Positions 36,302 to 36,795 of a DNA stretch of 36,795 nucleotides are shown one piece after another (the stretch's first letter is position 1; every line of letters starts with the position of its first letter). The position numbers and the translations under genes are program-made. Source of the stretch: Rickettsiales bacterium (lineage in GTDB: Bacteria; Pseudomonadota; Alphaproteobacteria; Rickettsiales; UBA1997). The DNA is taken from contig CANEVP010000015.1 of NCBI GenBank assembly GCA_947442475.1, forward strand, positions 1-36,795, given 5' to 3'. The notes under the pieces were generated by a model that was not told where the DNA came from, made no database searches, and saw nothing but the letters and a program-made list of their open reading frames with translations.

Positions 36302-36688
36302 GCTATTAGGTAAGTTTTTAATTAAGCGCTCCCACAGGAAGCGTTATACTCCCCAAAAATCAATTCGAGTAGAAGTTTCAGCTAAATTTCGCCTAAATTC
36401 TAACTCAAATTCATTCGGGCTTTTGATAGTGCAATTTCGAATGAAGATAATTTTGGTTATACTCTTTGAACCAGTATGAACTGACCCCATTTTTTAAACA
36501 ATGAGCCCGTCGCAAATCTAACTTCCAAAAAAATTTAAACTAAAAAAATCTAACTCAGAACTTTTAGAAATTTCCTACTCAACTTTTTTGGAATTTTTTT
36601 GGAATTTTTTTGATTTTTTCTGCGTTTTGGTTCGCAGTTTTGGTAATTTTTGGTTGTTTTTTGGTTTTTAGGCGCAGATGTCCCTTGC
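36302..36688. other. Gene-free stretch upstream of the FAD oxidoreductase operon
   Basis: No convincing gene. It should hold the promoter of the minus-strand operon. GAGTATAAC occurs twice on the minus strand (36343-36351 and 36456-36464) and contains a -10-like TATAAC, but no good -35 was found at the right spacing. A GCGCTCCC/GGAAGCG hairpin lies at 36326-36344, and TTCATTCG/CGAATGAA arms lie at 36410-36417 and 36438-36445. From about 36585 to 36670 the plus strand is T/G-only in long runs, with a CTGCG/CGCAG hairpin, as is common at the edge of an insertion element. Confidence 0.5.
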
Positions 36689-36795
36689 TCAAGTTGAGAT
36701 TGGCGGCGGAGCTGACTTAGCCAGAACCACCAATCTTTTGAAGTTAAAAGTAATCGCCTGCATAAAGGCGGAGAACTGATTTTTGGCAATTCCTC
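36689..36795 (-). mobile_element. C-terminus of a DDE transposase (IS5/IS1182-like), cut by window edge
   Basis: Minus-strand translation from the right edge gives GIAKNQFSAFMQAITFNFKR then LVVLAKSAPPPIST and a stop at 36689-36691. G-x-A-K-N followed by a helix with F-N-x-K-R-L is the typical end of IS5/IS1182-group transposases (after the catalytic Glu). Only 35 codons are in view, so whether the element is whole cannot be judged. A different frame here (36550-36789) gives a Lys-rich composition-biased peptide and is not used. Confidence 0.6.

Noticed and set aside
36477-36489. TGAACTGACCCCA, which resembles the end of an IS3-type element
   Set aside because: No partner inverted repeat or IS3-type transposase is in view; a 13-base match alone is not enough.
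36550-36789. 79-codon minus-strand frame encoding a Lys/Asn-rich peptide
   Set aside because: The composition is forced by the T/G-rich DNA, and another frame over the same bases matches a transposase C-terminus.

Overview
The window looks like a piece of the chromosome of an AT-rich alphaproteobacterium, probably of the Rickettsiales/Holosporales type or a relative with a host-associated life. The evidence is the C4-pathway 5-aminolevulinate synthase (HemA), the short 430-residue prolyl-tRNA synthetase typical of alphaproteobacteria, the pair lepB-rnc, an Hda-like DnaA paralogue, a Com1-like DsbA, a solitary ccmA, a solitary nuoD, few recognisable Shine-Dalgarno sites, several decaying genes and palindromic intergenic repeats. 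The taxon is inferred, not proven. No rRNA, convincing tRNA, CRISPR array or prophage was seen.

Layout. 1-4343 (minus strand): a DUF2946-like small membrane protein, a TonB-dependent receptor and a large unknown protein with 50-residue tandem repeats that runs off the left edge. 4416-6117 (plus): an MlaE-type lipid transport permease and the rRNA methyltransferase RlmJ. 6143-6666: a decayed coding region. 6659-7267 (minus): ccmA. 7299-10167 (plus): esterase, Mrr-type endonuclease, proS. 10246-11568: a broken XRE regulator, a lipoprotein, palindromes and a SemiSWEET transporter. 11633-14554 (plus): gpmI, lepB and rnc packed nearly end to end, closed by a complex terminator-like fold. 14660-19125: an unknown protein with a CaaX-like C-terminus, hda-gatC facing away from ruvX, then hemA and a DMT exporter. 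19207-24480: a small membrane-anchored unknown, a Pif1-like helicase, a Com1-like DsbA, then rnhB-tsaC-FKBP-like-yciB. 24521-27943 (minus): leuA-mreB-mreC. 28032-30323 (plus): ldcA and nuoD, each followed by a palindrome.

The most unusual part is 30385-36301 (minus strand): four genes with 4-base gaps or a TGATG overlap. They encode a 780-residue FAD-dependent amine/amino-acid-oxidase-like protein with an unknown C-terminal half, an 814-residue fusion of a PLP aminotransferase with a ketopantoate-reductase-like domain, a DUF2798 membrane protein and a PhzF-family isomerase. This looks like a small metabolic or biosynthetic pathway acting on an amino-acid-like substrate. The last two genes each carry a frameshift at a run of eight A/T bases; the restored frames overlap perfectly, so the operon was once intact, or still is if these are sequencing errors or slippage sites. 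The right edge holds the C-terminus of a DDE transposase, so this operon lies next to a mobile element.

Most other genes are housekeeping: translation (proS, gatC, tsaC, rlmJ), RNA processing (rnc, rnhB), envelope and cell shape (mreB, mreC, yciB, ldcA, lepB, mlaE), haem and respiration (hemA, ccmA, nuoD) and glycolysis (gpmI).
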